Source: Ecdyonurus torrentis
Taxonomy: Eukaryota; Arthropoda; Insecta; Ephemeroptera; Heptageniidae
NCBI GenBank assembly: GCA_949318235.1
Contig: OX439131.1
Span: forward strand, 35,182,305 to 35,246,304
Length of the DNA: 64,000 nt
Direction: 5' to 3'
The notes beneath the pieces are model-generated. The model searched no databases. It saw only the letters and a program-made list of their open reading frames with translations, and had not been told where the DNA came from. Each line of letters begins with the position of its first letter. The first letter of the stretch is position 1. Shown one piece after another: positions 1 through 20,275 of the stretch. The position numbers were made by a program, and so were the translations under genes.

Positions 1-1017
1 TTTAAATTTTTTTCCTTCCACTTTTTCTAATCTTCAATTTTCTTGCTACGAGAAAACTAATTTACTTGTTAGATTTCAGGACACGTACAGATTTTTTTTT
101 CAACATCCACAACAGAATAGGAAAAAATTGTTGGTATTTTTAGTTCTCTCTCTCTCTCTCTCTCATATTCTAGGATTGAATTGGGATTAATATATTTTTA
201 TTTATATATACGAAACATTCAGTTATAAAGTAAAAGCGGAAAAATAAGCAATATAGGTATGGAAAAAGCGGTGTTATAAAAAGAAGACTTTGAACGTGCT
301 ATTCACATTCACAATGTCTGTCAGCGCTGAATTAAAATAACTGTATCACACGAGCGAAGGTTAAAAAAAAAAGGTGCAAAAAAGGACGTCTTCTTTTAGA
401 AAGGGGATAAAAATTTACATTTTTCTTATAAACCTTCATATACCTTTCCTAATATTACGTAACTTATTGAAACCTTTTTATTTTATTATACTTCACTATT
501 ATAGGGGAAAAAAAGTGATGTCTATATCTTCCCTCACGTTTAAAATAGAAATTTTAAAACGAATTTTCCAATTCAGTTAAGATAACAAAAATCTCATTCA
601 TTTCATTGAAAATGTTTTAAAATTTAAATAATTAATATCACAGTTTAAACGTATTTAAATATAATTATTTAACGTATATGTATTTACACTTGTAGAGTAC
701 TTGAAATATTTGAAAAACGCTTCTCTTTTTAAACAGCAAAGCACACCACGGAACAAACAAATTTAACCCTTGAAAAACTCTTTCCATTCTATTTCAGTCT
801 CTCTCACTGAAAGTTCTCAAAAACGCCAAATAAATAATAAAAAAAAAGTTAATTTGCTACATTGTTTACTAAACTGAAAGCCAAACTTAAATTGATTTAT
901 ATTATATGAACGTAACTAAATTGCATTTGTTAATTATTTAATTAAGTTAAAGAAGAATTTATATTGAATATAAATAGTTACCATTTGATGATACATAAAA
1001 AGTGGAGCAAAAATTAA
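1..1017. other. AT-rich DNA, no gene seen
   Basis: Unique AT-rich sequence with short A and T runs and one short (TC)10 tract at 145-164. The longest open frame (374-580, +) is made mostly of Phe, Ile, Leu and Lys codons, as expected from composition alone. No splice, promoter or repeat structure stood out. Confidence 0.6.
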
Positions 1018-1156
1018 AGCTATAAAACTTGTACACTTCCCCCGAATAAATCTGACTGGTCGCGTTAAAGTTTCCTCATATATTTAACATTTGGAGACAT
1101 GAACGCTGCGGTCAGATTTATTAAGGGGGAGTGTACATATGGGTTTTTATAGAGCT
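1018..1156. repeat. fold-back (MITE-like) inverted repeat, about 139 bp
   Basis: Two arms of about 50 bp face each other: the left arm contains GTACACTTCCCCCGAATAAA then TCTGAC, and the reverse complement of the right arm contains GTACACTCCCCCTTAATAAA then TCTGAC. Both ends begin AGCT followed by a TATAAAA block. The loop is about 35 bp. No reading frame lies inside. The flanks (ATTAA on the left, AACTG on the right) do not show a clear target-site duplication. The structure fits a small non-autonomous DNA transposon or a hairpin-forming element; which family is unknown. Confidence 0.6.
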
Positions 1157-2280
1157 AACTGAAAAAAAAAATTATAAGAAAAGAAAGAAAAAAAAATGTT
1201 GTCATAAACTTAAATACAAATTTCAAAAAATAAATATTTAATAATAAGCTATTAATGTCTATTATAATTTATGCATATGGCGTTTCTATCAAGCACTTTC
1301 TAGTAATTAAGAAGGTCCTGGTTTCTTATCCTTAACCCAGGTAAGGATGAATATAAGAATAGAAATATAATAAATAAAATATTTATATAATATATTGTCC
1401 AAATAACAGAGACGTATTTCTACCGGAACTTTTTCTCAGTTTAATCGACAGTATAGCCACAGGAGAGAGAGAGAGAGAGAGAGAGATAAAGTTTTTTTTT
1501 TTTCGCTTGCTTCATTCGAGTCTAACCACCTGCTAGGGCAAAAGAGTGAACAGAACAGCTGTCCCCCGCTTGTCGTGTGCACAATGTATACGGGCACCTT
1601 GTCTCTCTTTTTGTTTTATACAATTAGCAGCCAACCATACTTATATTAATGACATATCAAATAAGCTCAATAATATAATATAAAAACAAATATAAAAATA
1701 AATATATCTAAAAATAATAACAATAAAAAAATATAATATTGCATGTGTATATATTTATATAAAATAAGTTTTAATAATTATATGCTAATATTACTATATA
1801 TATTTGAAAGGTGTAATATAGTATCATATTGTAAAATAAAGTTGTATGTTAAAGGTAATAACATTTTAATATTATATGCGGTATTTTCTATGAACTTATA
1901 ACGTTTTTTTTTTAAATGATAATTTACAACTTATTTTATGATATTATGAATATTAAAATGATACAAAAAAGTTACATTTTATTATACTCTATATAACACA
2001 TAAGCTAACTATTTATTAGATGAAAAGGTCAATATATATGGCGACGCTATAGATTTAAATTTTAGTATCATAATATCATACATATTATATACTCCTACAG
2101 TTAAAAAAATCATGTATTTCTTTTATTATTATTATTTTATATTTATACATTTCAAACGTAAATGACATCTTGCATTGAGATTAATTTAAAGCTGAATAAA
2201 TGTTTTTTTTTTTTGTTGTTGTTGTATTTAAATAAATAGTTAATTACCATTTACAAAGTTTCCAGAAATATATTATGTGG

Positions 2281-2285
<5 letters not shown>
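1157..2285. other. AT-rich DNA, no gene seen
   Basis: Contains a (GA)12 tract at 1463-1486, a T run, then a short patch of normal GC content around 1510-1610 with no open frame of note. The remainder is extremely AT-rich. Confidence 0.6.

Positions 2286-2360
<75 letters not shown>
2286..2360. repeat. (AT)n microsatellite, about 37 units
   Basis: Pure TA/AT dinucleotide array of 75 bp, followed directly by unique sequence beginning AGAATCTTTATTGACC. Confidence 0.97.
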
Positions 2361-2362
<2 letters not shown>

Positions 2363-2766
2363 AATCTTTATTGACCCAGGCAGGTCATAGTAACAATTAT
2401 AGTTGAGAGAGAGACTTATGTCCAACGTTCACAATATTTATAAAACATGAAAAATTTTCAGAAAAAAAAATATATATGTATACTTAAATTAATTGACAAT
2501 TGATTTAAATTGTTCATTTCCGTGTATAAGTTTATATAGCAAATAAATACAAATAATATCTATACTATATTTATGTAATTTATTTGTATTATACACAATA
2601 TTATTATTATATTATACTGTATATTTTATACTATATAGTCACATCATTTTTAAATGTAAATGTTTTATTATAATATTACTCGTTTAAATATATAAATTGA
2701 AAAGCTATATTTTAAATGTAATGAATATTATAGTGGTTTTTGTGTGAATTGCTTGCATATTATTGC

Positions 2767-2870
2767 AGTAGACATCAGAATAATGCGGTTGGGGGTGGTT
2801 TGATGACGGCCATGTCGCGGCTAGCCAAAGTTATATTATATGTATTAAGGATATGTTACTGGTTGTACAT
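2767..2870 (+). other. exon-like open patch (weak)
   Basis: An acceptor-like TTATTGCAG ends at 2768. One frame stays open for about 35 codons through the only GC-normal patch nearby, with residues such as NNAVGGGLMTAMSRLAKV. No good donor follows: the best is a weak GTATTA. The opposite strand has an ATG in good context (ACATGGCC) but stops after 12 codons. I cannot tell whether this is coding. Confidence 0.12.
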
Positions 2871-3116
2871 AATATAGTGCATAATATAGAGTATATATAT
2901 ATATGCAGCTGATATATATTTGTGCATATCATACACATTCACAGTCTAGGCATTGCAGCTGATGCAATTCTCTTATATTATAGCACCTGCGGCCATTGCA
3001 TATGCTTGTTGTATATACACCCCCATACTCTCTCTCTGTCTCTCTCTCTTTCTCACCCCCATCATCATAATACTTGTTTGTATTTTGTAACCGTATGTGT
3101 GCTGCATGCAGATACA

Positions 3117-5200
<2,084 letters not shown>

Positions 5201-5219
5201 CCATTTTTTCTCGCTAAAC

Positions 5220-5460
5220 TAGATCGAAGCACGCGGCAGATGTAGTACAGCCCGCGCTGGCAGTCAGGTGCCGCTCCCCCTAGCTCTCAGGTGACATAAA
5301 AACTATACTGACGCTAGGTACCGCTCCTCCTACATCGCAGGTGGCATAACATCCAGCGCTAGGGATTTGGCGTCACTTATGCTAGAGACACAGGTTACTC
5401 AATAATACTCAGATCTTGCGCGCATGTACTAGGGCGCGGGCTTATTTGCGTTAGTATACT
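5220..5460. repeat. GC-rich island with two diverged direct repeats
   Basis: A 240 bp island of clearly higher GC content in AT-rich surroundings. It holds two diverged copies of a unit of about 50 bp: one has CAGGTGCCGCTCCCCCTAGC then CTCAGGTGACATAA, the other TAGGTACCGCTCCTCCTACA then TCGCAGGTGGCATAA. The pair is bracketed by GCGCTGG and CCAGCGC. No frame is open through it. It could be an unrecognised interspersed repeat or a regulatory patch. Confidence 0.5.
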
Positions 5461-5572
5461 TATGTACTTAGATTTAACACATCATTTTTTTCCGTGCATA
5501 CAATATATTATATTATATAGTATATACATGAGGAAAAAGTAAACACTTTTCAATTGTGTATTGTTTTGCTAT

Positions 5573-6740
<1,168 letters not shown>

Positions 6741-6809
<69 letters not shown>
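6741..6809. repeat. (AG)n microsatellite, 69 bp
   Basis: Pure AG array of about 34 units. Purine strand is plus. Confidence 0.97.
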
Positions 6810-6813
<4 letters not shown>

Positions 6814-7006
6814 AGAGACTTTTGAGCAAAGAGAATGACTATACTATGACTCGCGAACCGAAGGATATATTTTTATCAGAAAAACTTACAAATCTTTTTT
6901 TGAGACAAAAGAACTTTATTTTTATAAGAAAAAGGAGAAGAAATAAGGGGATTGAGGAGGTGTGAGAACGGAAACGTCTTGCTGCTTGTGGATATCGCGT
7001 GCTGTG

Positions 7007-7182
7007 TATATAAAAGTAAAGGGCTTGCGACGACGCCCTTAAGTACCCCACTGTCTACTATAACTTTTTTTTCTACTTCACTTAGATCTATATACTCTTC
7101 AAATTCGCTTCTCACTGACTGGAAAAAAAAAAAAGCTTATCATGGAATTTTCCAAAACGAATCAAGTGTGCGATGCTAAGAA
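7007..7182 (+). promoter_or_regulatory. candidate TATA promoter and downstream ATG (weak)
   Basis: TATATAAAAG at 7007-7016 matches the TATA consensus and lies in a GC-normal patch. An ATG at 7142 opens a frame (MEFSKTNQVCDAKKKIEA) that runs for about 37 codons before entering the CT microsatellite as Ser-Leu repeats. No initiator motif sits at the right distance and no good splice donor follows the ATG. TATATAAA occurs often by chance in such DNA. Confidence 0.15.
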
Positions 7183-7258
7183 AAAAATTGAAGCTCATAT
7201 ACTGTATATATATACAACACAACTAGATATATTAGATACAAACTTCAATTCTTCTTCG

Positions 7259-7420
<162 letters not shown>

Positions 7421-7564
7421 ACTCCTAAGTTTATTGTGAAGTTTAATTTTTATTTCATGTATCTATAATTTTTTTTCTTTATAGATTTTGATCTCTATAT
7501 CAAACATTTTAATGCTTTCATGAGATAATAAAATATGATAATAGCAAAGGAGTATAAAAAAAAG

Positions 7565-9300
<1,736 letters not shown>

Positions 9301-9483
9301 TCATGAATTGTTGAATGTCTCACGACGTTTTGATGACAGACAGCAAACAGTGCAATGGCTGCAGAGCTATAGGGCAGGTGTATTGCTCGCTATATTATAT
9401 AGTTAAGCACGTCTGCATAAAGCAAAAGAAGAGGACCACAAGTTAACCAAGCAATAACACCAACGCCGAGATGTGCAAACTGG

Positions 9484-9603
9484 ATGGCAAAAGCTAAAGC
9501 ATCTCAAGCAGAGTACTCGGCGCGGAACGGCCGGGCAAGACAACAGTCACGATTCAACCTTTATCATCGCATACAACAACAAACAAAAAAAAAAAATAAA
9601 TAA
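9484..9603 (+). CDS. small basic ORF of 39 codons, unverified
   Basis: ATG in the context CTGGATGG opens a 39-residue frame ending in TAA. It begins MAKAKASQAEYSARNG and is rich in Arg, Gln and Lys. The first 25 codons lie in a GC-rich patch (about 9300-9560) that differs from its surroundings, and the end runs into a poly-A/Lys stretch. An overlapping longer frame from 9473 reads through the same A-rich tract. No homology recognised; no splice donor before the stop. It may be a short coding exon, an upstream ORF, or chance. Confidence 0.2.
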   Translation: MAKAKASQAEYSARNGRARQQSRFNLYHRIQQQTKKKNK

Positions 9604-10380
9604 AAATAAGAATAAGAAAAATTATATCGGACACAGAGAGAGTTTTGCTCTTTTCTCTTATATGTATAGAAGAGAAAAAGAGGAAAGAGTTTAGCAGGCG
9701 TAAAAAAAAGAAGTATAGCTATAAAAAAATATATATATGGAATGATGAACGTGGAAAGGTAAAACAGATGAAGTGGAAGGCGAAGCAGACAATGAACACA
9801 TTTCAAAATAATATATATAACAGAGGTCAGCTGTAATAGAACCCAAGTAGAAAAGAAATGATAAAAAAAAATATACGCAGACCTCTTCTATATATATAAA
9901 AAAAATATAGTTTAATATAAAAACTCCCCAGCATATACACATACTTTATATATACAGTATAAAAAAAATACATTAGTTTTAAAAATGGATCCAAAACTTA
10001 ATGAAAAATAAAGTTGTTAAGAAATATTTATGTATATGTATAAAAATTATAATATATAGATAGATATATTTTTTAATATAAAATTATATTGACTTTTCAT
10101 CAGTTTAAAAGCATTTTAAAGCTAAACTTTTACTTTATATAGATAAGCTCTGTGTGTGCAACAAACATTACCAATATTGGTCTCCACTGACATATACAGA
10201 GAGAGTATAATATATATAGCGTGCATGTACCACATTAGAGCTATACAGAGAATTATATTAGCACAAAAAGCAACCACAATAATATAAAAGATAAAATCAT
10301 GACAAAAATATAAAACCTACTCTAAATTCAATTATAACTAACATAACTTTAGTTTACATTAAAATATTATATTATCGGTG

Positions 10381-10384
<4 letters not shown>
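9604..10384. other. A-rich DNA, no gene seen
   Basis: AT-rich sequence with many A runs. Overlapping frames on both strands are low complexity (Lys/Asn or Phe/Tyr). Confidence 0.6.

Positions 10385-10454
<70 letters not shown>
10385..10454. repeat. compound (AC)23(AT)12 microsatellite
   Basis: A 46 bp AC array (10385-10430) passes directly into a 24 bp AT array (10431-10454). Confidence 0.97.
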
Positions 10455-10664
10455 GCTGATATTAGTGAATATTAATTTAAAACTATTTACTGTTATACAT
10501 ATGTACATTACGCAAAAATGTTTTTGAAGTAAATTAATGAGAAAACAACTTGTTTTTTTTTTTCTTTTTTGGAAATAAGCACGTGAGTGTATCAAATTTA
10601 TAAATAGAGAAGAATCGTCTATTTTTTTTATCTCTGTTTTCTAGTACACATTGCAGTTACATCA

Positions 10665-10667
<3 letters not shown>

Positions 10668-10740
<73 letters not shown>
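10668..10740. repeat. (TC)n microsatellite, 73 bp
   Basis: Pure TC array of about 36 units ending in a T run. Confidence 0.97.
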
Positions 10741-10745
<5 letters not shown>

Positions 10746-10929
10746 CTTTTCACATTTTGAAATGTACGGTAAGGTAAAGAACATCAAAAAAATGACAAAA
10801 AAATGAAGTGAGAGCGAACTGTGAGATAAGGAAAATAAAAGAGGAGAACATTGTACTATATAGCTCACACGTCGAGAAAGAAGGAAAGCATCATCAGTGA
10901 AAAAAGGAAAAATAGTAGACATTGCGATC

Positions 10930-11002
10930 AAAAAAAAAAAAAAAAAAAAAATGAGAGAGAGAGAGAGAGAGAAGAGGCGTAAAAAGGAAAGAAATTTTTC
11001 CA

Positions 11003-11033
<31 letters not shown>
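10930..11033. repeat. A-tract cluster with (GA)10
   Basis: A 22-A run (10930-10951), a (GA)10 tract (10953-10972) and a 30-A run (11004-11033) lie within about 100 bp, forming an almost pure purine strand. A minus-strand open frame spans it only because the opposite strand is poly-Phe and poly-Ser-Leu. Confidence 0.9.
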
Positions 11034-11035
<2 letters not shown>

Positions 11036-11806
11036 TTTTAGGAAGAAGGGGATAAAAAGCGGAAATGGAAAATGTTAGTGGCATGCTGTGCGAGCCAGCT
11101 GATGATCCGCTATAGTTGCTAAGAAGATACTAAAACCACTCCGCTTTATTATTAATATTTTTTTTAAGACCTTTCTTACTAAAAATATTTATTTTTATAA
11201 TGATTTTAAAAACTATAATTTAATTAAACATAAATTTTATGTTTTAAGTTATGCAATGGTATATATGTCCTGTATACTCATGGAATAATAATACAATCAG
11301 ATAGCACAGATAGCAAAACATTTAAAGGCTACAATTTTTTTTTTTTTTTTAACTTGAACATTCCTAACTAGAAGGCCAAATTGTGGTGTTCAACATTACA
11401 CTTTAAAATGTTTTTGATATTATGTGAAAAAGTGGCGCAAAGCAGATTTGATCGTTTTTTATTTTTGAAAACGGATGATAATATTGTGAAGTTTTGTATT
11501 ATATTGAGACTAGATTTTAGAGTGAATGGCGAGCGCGCCTGCATGTATTGTGGATAGGCTTTTTGCTCTACAATCTTACTATTCATCTATGAAATTTGGT
11601 ACTACTTAGAGTATCGTCTGAGCTGAGGGTACAAGTTGAATCAAAATAGTAAGCAAATTGACAGTAGGTTGCAGAGCAGATAAAGAATCTACGGTTTTTG
11701 CACGCGCAATCGCCATATCATACCATGTTTTACTAATATTTCTTACGTGTTTTTCTGTTTCAAAAAATATACTATAAATATTTTCAATTACTTGATAATG
11801 AGATAA
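11034..11806. other. AT-rich DNA upstream of the LINE fragment
   Basis: Contains a 16-T run at 11335-11350 and a slightly GC-richer patch at 11520-11600. I could not see reverse-transcriptase motifs in any frame, which suggests that the retrotransposon copy is truncated near 11800. Confidence 0.5.
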
Positions 11807-12214
11807 AACTTGTGCATTAGTAACAAATCAGCAAGCTGCATACGCATAATATGTGGTGCTAAATTTAGAGCTGAGTGTAGAGATCTTTTTAAAATTTTAA
11901 ATATTTTAACTGTACCCTGTGTTTTTATCATGGAATGTGCTATGAAAGTTAAACATAATATTGAGTTTTTTAAAAGCCATGAAATAAATCATAATCATAA
12001 TACTAGAAATACAAATAAAATTGGAAGTATATATAAAAGAACTGAAATGTATAATAAAGGTCCTTTCTGCAGTTGTCTAAATATCTATAATAAATTGCCA
12101 TTGGATATGAGAAAACAAAATAACTTATTAGCATTTAAGAAAGAGCTAAAAGTTTTCCTATTAAATAAGCAGTACTACTCAATTGATGAATACATGAATG
12201 ATGACACAATTTAA
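11807..12214 (+). pseudogene. C-terminal fragment of LINE reverse transcriptase ORF2
   Basis: The open frame of about 134 codons has no ATG at its start: a stop lies at 11804-11806 and the frame simply opens after it. Family-typical segments appear in order: a basic IRIICGAKFR stretch (about residues 11-20), LFKILNILTVPCVFIMEC (26-43), the H-x-TR motif in NHNHNTRN (60-67), GPFCSCLNIYNKLP (84-97), and a Lys-rich end FKKELKVFLLNKQYYSIDEY (109-128). This is the region after the thumb of Jockey-group reverse transcriptases. No internal stops, which hints at fairly recent insertion. Confidence 0.85.
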
Positions 12215-12421
12215 ATACAAATTTAATTTTGTACATTGTAATGTTGTTTTCTCTTTATTTGTTTTATTTGTAAATGTATATGTTATTGACAATCATTTCT
12301 ACATTGTCATTTATGGCAATAACCTAGACTAATGCATTTTATTGTGTTATGTATGTTGGATGAAAGAAATGAATAAAGAATTTTGAATTTTGAATTTTTG
12401 AATTTTGCAAATAGATCTAGA

Positions 12422-12458
<37 letters not shown>
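11807..12458 (+). mobile_element. 5'-truncated non-LTR retrotransposon, Jockey-like, 3' end
   Basis: Only the C-terminal tail of the reverse transcriptase ORF, the 3' UTR and the tail remain. After the TAA at 12212-12214 comes about 160 bp of UTR, then an AATAAAGAATTTTGAA sequence repeated as TTTTGAA-type units (about 12376-12411), a short spacer, and a 34-A run (12425-12458). Short tandem tails and A-runs are typical of LINE 3' ends made by target-primed reverse transcription. Fingers, palm and endonuclease domains are absent, so the copy is dead. Clade is judged from tail motifs and would need a full-length relative to confirm. Confidence 0.85.
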
Positions 12459-12460
<2 letters not shown>

Positions 12461-12911
12461 TTTTCTTTTCGTAGTGAAAAGCTGTAAAAACACGACGAGT
12501 ATTATTATAATAAGAAAAAAATGTTAAAATAAGTTATAAAAAAAAGGTTAACGAAAATTTTAAAAATCCGCACTTGCTCATAACTTAAATGGATATTAAA
12601 ATATTATACATAATTTATGAAATATTAATTTACTTTATAAATATATTTTAGATTGCTTTATTACTGGTCAATTTAAAAGTTATTATATCTATAATGCGTA
12701 AATCGTGATAAAAAGTTTATTCTACTAAAAACCAATAAGTTAATATATTTTTGATTTTATATTTTAATAAAGATATATAAAATCTATTTAAACTATCTTA
12801 AAATAATATGTTTAATAACATTCATTAAAATTTTTAATTAACATAATATTTAAAGACTTTGTAATTATAATATATAAAAGGAAAACTTAATTAATATGTA
12901 ATACTCTGTGT

Positions 12912-12992
<81 letters not shown>

Positions 12993-13062
12993 ATATTATA
13001 TTATATTATACATAAAGCGTTGACATATATAGTAGTATAATATAAATTTAATTAAAGTTTAT
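12459..13062. other. AT-rich DNA with (AT)n tract
   Basis: Unique AT-rich sequence. A 71 bp (AT)n array at 12917-12987 runs into imperfect ATTAT repeats. No gene seen. Confidence 0.7.
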
Positions 13063-13159
13063 ATGCGTAATATAGTAAAATTATTGAAAAAGTTATTAAT
13101 GAGTATAACATGGGCATTATGTTATAATATTTATATTATATTATATAAAATAAAAAGTA

Positions 13160-13265
13160 TAAGAGATGTCAAAGTAAAAGTGGTTCGAAAAGTCGCGATT
13201 GAGGTGACAAATCCGCGGATTGCGAGCGTGCTCCACGATTTCTTACAGAGCTACGTGACCAGAAA
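13160..13265 (+). other. GC-normal open patch, unverified
   Basis: Part of a longer plus-strand open frame (13063-13332). The central segment reads DVKVKVVRKVAIEVTNPRI and continues to a basic end, and it is the only part with normal GC content; the outer parts are composed like the flanks. A 12-bp palindrome AATCCGCGGATT sits at 13210-13221. No acceptor with a pyrimidine tract precedes it. Coding status is open. Confidence 0.15.
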
Positions 13266-15235
<1,970 letters not shown>

Positions 15236-15540
15236 AAAAGAGGAAAAAGAAAAAAAACAACAGTGAATTGTATATTACTGTATATATTGATCTGAAATCA
15301 AATTCAATTTAGCTATAAATTAATATAAATTCAAGCTCTCTCTCTCGCTTCTCTCTCTGTATATACATCACATTTATAGATGATATATTAAAATACTTCA
15401 TTGCTATGTAATTTTATATTGTCTTTTGTCAAAGCAAGTCTTGAGCTGCTATAGAGATAAAAAAAAAGAAGTTTTTTTTAATATAAAAATATTATAATAT
15501 AATACTGTATAACGTTCTCTCGTATATGTCGATTAAACTC

Positions 15541-15583
15541 TTTCTCTCTCGTTCTCTCTCTCTCTCTGATCTCTCTCTCTCTG

Positions 15584-15625
<42 letters not shown>

Positions 15626-15729
15626 TTTTCATCTCACATATATAACACCGACACTACTTCTCTGTCTATATAGTCTGTACTGTACATTCTGTACTTCTCT
15701 CTCTCTCTCTCTCTCTCTCATCTCTCTCT
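15541..15729. repeat. imperfect CT-rich tract
   Basis: CT repeats broken by GT, GA and TATA-type words (15541-15620 and 15696-15729), ending just upstream of a GC-rich patch that carries a candidate promoter. Degenerate CT tracts close to transcription starts are common in arthropods, so this may be part of the promoter. Confidence 0.8.
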
Positions 15730-15907
15730 AAAGCCGCGGCCGTGCAGGAATTTCATCATTGATGCGCTGAGATGCCTCCCCCACCTCTCATCCTACTCAC
15801 TCACCTCCTACACAACCCGAACCCTCGATGAATGAGAGAAGGGGATCAAGAATAAAAAAAAAAAAAAAAAAGTCACCTTCCTTCGCGTCATCATCCCCCA
15901 GCTATCG

Positions 15908-15956
15908 TATATAAGCAAGTAAGGCAAGCAAAGGAGACGAGCTCAAGTGAGTCAGT
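15908..15956 (+). promoter_or_regulatory. candidate TATA core promoter
   Basis: TATATAAG at 15908-15915 lies in a GC-normal patch (15730-15970) rich in CpG and CT words. Initiator-like TCAGTC is at 15952-15957 but its A lies 46 bp from the TATA box, which is longer than usual; a start near 15938-15946 would fit TATA spacing better. A near-CRE TCACGTCA lies downstream at about 15969-15976. It precedes an ATG with a splice donor after four codons. Confidence 0.35.
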
Positions 15957-16027
15957 CGGACTATTTGTCACGTCACTATATACCAAGACATACAAGAAGA
16001 GAAAATTCTTGATTGATGGAGCTAAAT
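15954..16027 (+). CDS. candidate first exon, four codons then GTGAGC donor
   Basis: The putative 5' leader runs from the promoter to an ATG at 16016-16018. Four codons (MELN) follow and then a GTGAGC donor at 16028-16033. If spliced to the 19-nt exon at 17967-17985 the frame continues with no stop. Very short first coding exons are common in arthropod genes. If not spliced, the frame stops after 23 codons. The start, donor and exon are inference from sequence. Confidence 0.3.
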
Positions 16028-16033
16028 GTGAGC

Positions 16034-17966
<1,933 letters not shown>

Positions 17967-17985
17967 GACTTGACCATGCAGAAAG
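17967..17985 (+). CDS. candidate 19-nt microexon with ATG
   Basis: Acceptor TATAATTTCAG ends at 17966 and a perfect GTGAGT donor starts at 17986. The exon contains GACC-ATG-CAG-AAA-G. Joined to the exon ending at 16027 it stays in frame (MELNDLTMQK); alternatively the ATG here is the start and the upstream exon is a leader. It ends in phase 1. Such tight pairing of an acceptor, an ATG and a consensus donor is the strongest exon signature on this strand. Confidence 0.4.
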
Positions 17986-18772
17986 GTGAGTATATATATA
18001 CTGATTCCCAAGCAGCTTAATATATAAAAATGAGTTAAATTTTGATAAATATTATTAAAAATAAATTTTAATTTCATATTTGACAAAGTAAACATTTTGT
18101 TTGTGATTTTAATATGTATATTTTATAAATAAAATATAATTTATTGAATATATTAAAACTTGGTATATCAAACTCCATTCATTCATATTTTTTTCTTTAT
18201 GGGTATTCTTCCGTATAACCATAAATTAGGATGCACTTAATTCTTTAATCATTATGAAGACTTAAATTAAGAAATAAAAAACGTATATAATAGTAAAATT
18301 GGATATATTTACATAGTTGAAAACTTAAATATAAAAAACAATAAAATTACTGATTATATATACGTAGAATTTATACCATTAAATTTTTATTGATAATAAG
18401 ATTATAAAAATCCATTAAGTTTTATATTTTTTCAATTAAATTTAAGATAATGACAGTAAAATAATAATAATAATGGGACTGATTTAAAAGTTTAGCTCTC
18501 ACGATGTCCTCTTCTTATGTTTATAATGAAAGTAATTTGTCAGAAGTTTTTAAAGACACGATCATTATGTTTTCTCATTTTACTGTATAACAAAATTAAG
18601 TCGTGATTGAAAATAAAAAACCATAACATTTAAAAAGAAATACGTTCCATATAAATTGTCTTACATGATTAATATTTTTCTTATTCAGAACGATAATTTT
18701 GTTGTATACGTTCCTTATAATATTAAATCTTATTTGTAACAATATCGTATAGTGGTGAATGAAATGAATCAT

Positions 18773-18803
<31 letters not shown>

Positions 18804-19090
18804 GAATGAACGTTTTTGTAAATATCCCTGAACACACAATAATTCTGCTTCATAAATGTTTAGTTTTTTTTTTTTTTTTAAATATATAATGTCTCTTACA
18901 AATGACAAATTTTGGTGAACATTTAAGAAATGTATAGTGCTGCTGACAGAATGGTGTCATCGTCATTATTTTGGGTGATTTTGACAAATATATGAAGGGT
19001 ACAAAGATCCAGTTTATATAATAAGACACATAAGTGCAAAGCTTGTGCACTGTGGTGAAAACTGGAAATTTCACAAGCTTATGGCAATAT

Positions 19091-19150
<60 letters not shown>

Positions 19151-20142
19151 ATGTATATAGGAGAGAAGATAAAATCGCTTATCGATAACCACTAACGACA
19201 AATGGGAATCATTTGTAATACGTCACTTGAATCTCACATTTATTTTTAACTTTATTCTCTTTCTGCAATAAACACCACTTTAATACATTGCAGCTTCACC
19301 TCATTCCATGCCCACCCAACACAGATTTATGTGGCACAGCCGCAAAGCTTTAATATATATATAATATATGTACTGTATATTATACAGTATACTGTAATAT
19401 CCAAATAGTTTTCATATTTAAAATTATAAATTACAACATAAGTATAAACTAAATGAAATTTGGTAGAATATTACAGAAAAAATTGCTAATAATATAAAAG
19501 CAATAATATAAAAAAGCCACAAAAGGGTACTCGCTTGAATGTTTTTATGAAACTTGATATCATAAAAAATGTATAAAATAAAATAAAAAACTGATATTTT
19601 TGTATATAAAAGCAAAAATACAATATGAAAATAAATTTTGGAAAACAAAATCCACTTTTTTAAAAAAAAAAATGTGGATACCTTTACATAGAAAAATCTC
19701 ATCATCATCTCTATATATGTGTGTGTGTCATTCTCCGTTTATACAAAGTATTGAATTTATATGATGTAATTCTTTCTTTTTTTCTTTTTCTTTTTTTTTT
19801 TAAATAAGGGGAAAAAATATTATACGTGATATTAAAATAGATTTTTTATACTTTCAATATTCATTGAATATCTTATATAAATATAAAAATGATACGAGAG
19901 AGAGAGAGAGAGAGAAAAGTTTATTGTACAGAAAACATGATTTTATTCGTTTGATAGATCAAAGAAAAATTATTTTAATGATTCTGAAATGTAAAGTATT
20001 TATAAATGTTTTTACTTTTTTATTATTATTATTTTTAAGCTTTATACAGTCACATTCTAATAATTTATCTTTCGAGTTTTTTTGTGTAAAGACAGAGATA
20101 TAGACGAGACAAAGACTTTGATTGTTAGATTAATCTAAAGAC

Positions 20143-20173
20143 AAATAAATAAATAAATGAATGAATGAATGAA

Positions 20174-20260
<87 letters not shown>

Positions 20261-20275
20261 ACCAATCAATCAATG
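20143..20275. repeat. tetranucleotide array (AAAT)n with AATG and CAAT variants
   Basis: AAAT units, then about four AATG units, then a long AAAT stretch to about 20260 and three CAAT units. The internal variant block shows replication slippage that spread a point mutation. Confidence 0.95.

Noticed and set aside
10662..11084. 140-codon minus-strand frame
   Set aside because: Poly-Phe and Ser-Leu/Arg-Glu segments from A runs and the CT array.
13063..13160. N-terminal half of the 89-codon frame
   Set aside because: Tyr/Ile/Leu-rich composition matches the AT-rich flanks; only the GC-normal part was kept as a weak candidate.
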